Shown here one piece after another: positions 43,659 through 44,685 of a stretch of DNA of 44,685 bases. The position numbers were made by a program, and so were the translations under genes. The first letter of the stretch is position 1; every line of letters starts with the position of its first letter. Source of the stretch: Actinomycetota bacterium (GTDB lineage: Bacteria; Actinomycetota; Actinomycetes; Mycobacteriales; Micromonosporaceae); contig VAWN01000037.1 in the NCBI GenBank assembly GCA_005885555.1, positions 85,712 to 130,396 on the forward strand. The letters are read 5' to 3'. Below the pieces are notes generated by a model. That model did no database searches. It was not told where the DNA came from and saw nothing but the letters and a program-made list of their open reading frames with translations.

Positions 43659-44685
43659 ATGGATCCACTTGTGGCCCGGATGCGACCGTTCGGCACCACC
43701 ATCTTCGCGGAGATGTCGGCGCTTGCTGTGCGTACCGGTTCGGTCAACCTCGGTCAGGGCTTCCCGGACACCGACGGACCGGCGTCCATGCTCGACGCCG
43801 CCGCCGAGGCGCTCCACAGTGGACACAACCAGTACCCGCCCGGGCCGGGCATCCCCGCCCTGCGCGCCGCCGTCGCCGCGCACCAGCGGGAGTACTGGCG
43901 GCTGGAGTACGACCCGGACGGCGAGGTGCTCGTCACCGCCGGAGCGACCGAGGCGATCGCGGCGTCGATCCTCGCCCTGTGCGAACCGGGCGACGAGGTG
44001 GTCTGCTTCGAGCCGTACTACGACTCCTACGCGGCGTCGATCGCGCTGGCCCACGCGGTGCGCCGGCCGGTGACGCTGCGTCCGGGCGCGGATGGGCGGT
44101 ACCACTTCGATCCGGACCAGTTGCGGGCGGCGTTCGGTGCCGGTACCCGTCTGGTGTTGTTGAACTCGCCCCACAACCCGACGGGGAAGGTCTTCACCCG
44201 CGACGAGCTGGCGCTGATCGCGGCCCTGTGCGTCGAATACGACGCATACGCGGTGACCGACGAGGTGTACGAGCACCTGGTGTTCGACGGCGGCCACGAG
44301 CCGCTGGCCGGCTTCCCCGGGATGCGCGAGCGGACCATCCAGATCTCCTCCGCCGGCAAGACCTTCTCCTGTACCGGCTGGAAGGTCGGCTGGGCCTGCG
44401 GCCCGGCGCCGCTGGTCTCGGCGGTGCTGCGGGTCAAGCAGTTCCTCACGTTTGTCAACGCCGGGCCCCTGCAGCCGGCGGTCGCCCACGCGCTGGGGCT
44501 GCCGCGGTCGTACTTCCAGCAGTTCCGCGACGACCTGCTCGCCAAGCGCGACCTGCTGGTGTCCGGACTGGGCGAGGCGGGCCTGCGGGTGTTCGTACCG
44601 GAGGGCACGTACTTCGTCACCGCCGACATCAGCCCGCTGGGCGGCACCGACGGGGTGGAGTTCTGCCGGTCGCTGCCGGAACGGT
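43659..44685 (+). CDS. PLP-dependent aminotransferase, DapC/YbdL-like (C-terminus outside)
   Basis: Fold-type I aminotransferase, 342 codons visible and cut by the window end. Signatures: MDPLVARMRPFGTTIFAEMS, NLGQGFPDTDGPASML, NQYPPGPGIPALRAAVA, LNSPHNPTGKVF for cofactor contacts, TDEVYEHLVFDG, and the PLP lysine in SSAGKTFSCTGWKVGW (about residue 235). Actinobacterial relatives are often named N-succinyldiaminopimelate aminotransferase (DapC), which would fit lysine synthesis, but methionine or kynurenine aminotransferase activity is also found in this group. ATG 43659 suits a leaderless start. Confidence 0.92.
   Translation, partial: MDPLVARMRPFGTTIFAEMSALAVRTGSVNLGQGFPDTDGPASMLDAAAEALHSGHNQYPPGPGIPALRAAVAAHQREYWRLEYDPDGEVLVTAGATEAIAASILALCEPGDEVVCFEPYYDSYAASIALAHAVRRPVTLRPGADGRYHFDPDQLRAAFGAGTRLVLLNSPHNPTGKVFTRDELALIAALCVEYDAYAVTDEVYEHLVFDGGHEPLAGFPGMRERTIQISSAGKTFSCTGWKVGWACGPAPLVSAVLRVKQFLTFVNAGPLQPAVAHALGLPRSYFQQFRDDLLAKRDLLVSGLGEAGLRVFVPEGTYFVTADISPLGGTDGVEFCRSLPER

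Noticed and set aside
1-44685. Prophage, integrative element or biosynthetic cluster
   Set aside because: No integrase, transposase, tRNA with attachment site, phage structural gene or core biosynthetic enzyme was seen; gene content is housekeeping.

Overview
The window is a core chromosomal segment of a high-GC actinobacterium. GC is above 70% by eye, GTG starts are common, and third codon positions are almost all G or C. Gene order (rpsO-pnp-M16 protease-dapB; rimP-nusA-ylxR-infB...rbfA-nrnA...truB-ribF; rpsB-tsf-pyrH-frr-cdsA-rlmN; dxr-rseP-ispG-GNAT) and the protein sequences fit the Micromonosporaceae or a close relative. I see no rRNA, tRNA, CRISPR array, transposase, phage gene or biosynthetic cluster.

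Layout. 1-7281 (minus): start of dapB, M16 peptidase, pnp, rpsO, ribF, a lipoprotein amidase and truB. 7355-17629 (minus): MATE transporter, nrnA, rbfA, a DUF503 gene, two less characterised genes, then infB, ylxR, nusA and rimP, all concerned with translation and transcription. 17814-20147 (plus): a lipoprotein, a DUF4439 ferritin-like gene, a small GntR regulator and a nucleotidyltransferase-fold protein. 20283-24617 (minus): VIT1-type transporter, map, a class-I glutamine amidotransferase, a lipoprotein, a membrane protein and a DUF4081-GNAT protein. 24729-25295 (plus): a PadR regulator. 25340-28960 (minus): ispG, rseP and dxr, two MEP-pathway enzymes around a site-2 protease; ispG carries an apparent 4-nt deletion. 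29028-34297 (plus): a secreted propeller/PKD protein, xth, an FAD oxidoreductase, a possible small ORF and an EthD protein. 34299-35852 (minus): an MBL-Rieske fusion. 36046-36264 (plus): a small membrane protein. 36283-43602 (minus): a DivIVA-domain protein, rlmN, cdsA, frr, pyrH, tsf, rpsB and a membrane protein. 43659-end (plus): an aminotransferase, cut by the window edge.

How it fits together. Most genes are informational: initiation (infB), elongation (tsf), recycling (frr), ribosome assembly (rimP, rbfA), RNA modification (truB, rlmN), RNA decay (pnp, nrnA) and protein maturation (map). Others serve isoprenoid, phospholipid, flavin, UMP and diaminopimelate synthesis. Many pairs overlap by 1 or 4 nt, so translational coupling is likely.

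Beyond the genes, four signals stand out. (1) The palindrome GGTACC is strongly over-represented: about 105 copies by hand count against roughly 15 expected from composition. (2) About a dozen genes have a -10-like hexamer (mostly TANNNT) exactly 6-7 nt before the start codon, as expected of leaderless transcripts. (3) Intergenic gaps hold dispersed repeats and long perfect hairpins, one of which hides a Shine-Dalgarno sequence. (4) ispG is frameshifted just before its iron-sulphur cysteines.
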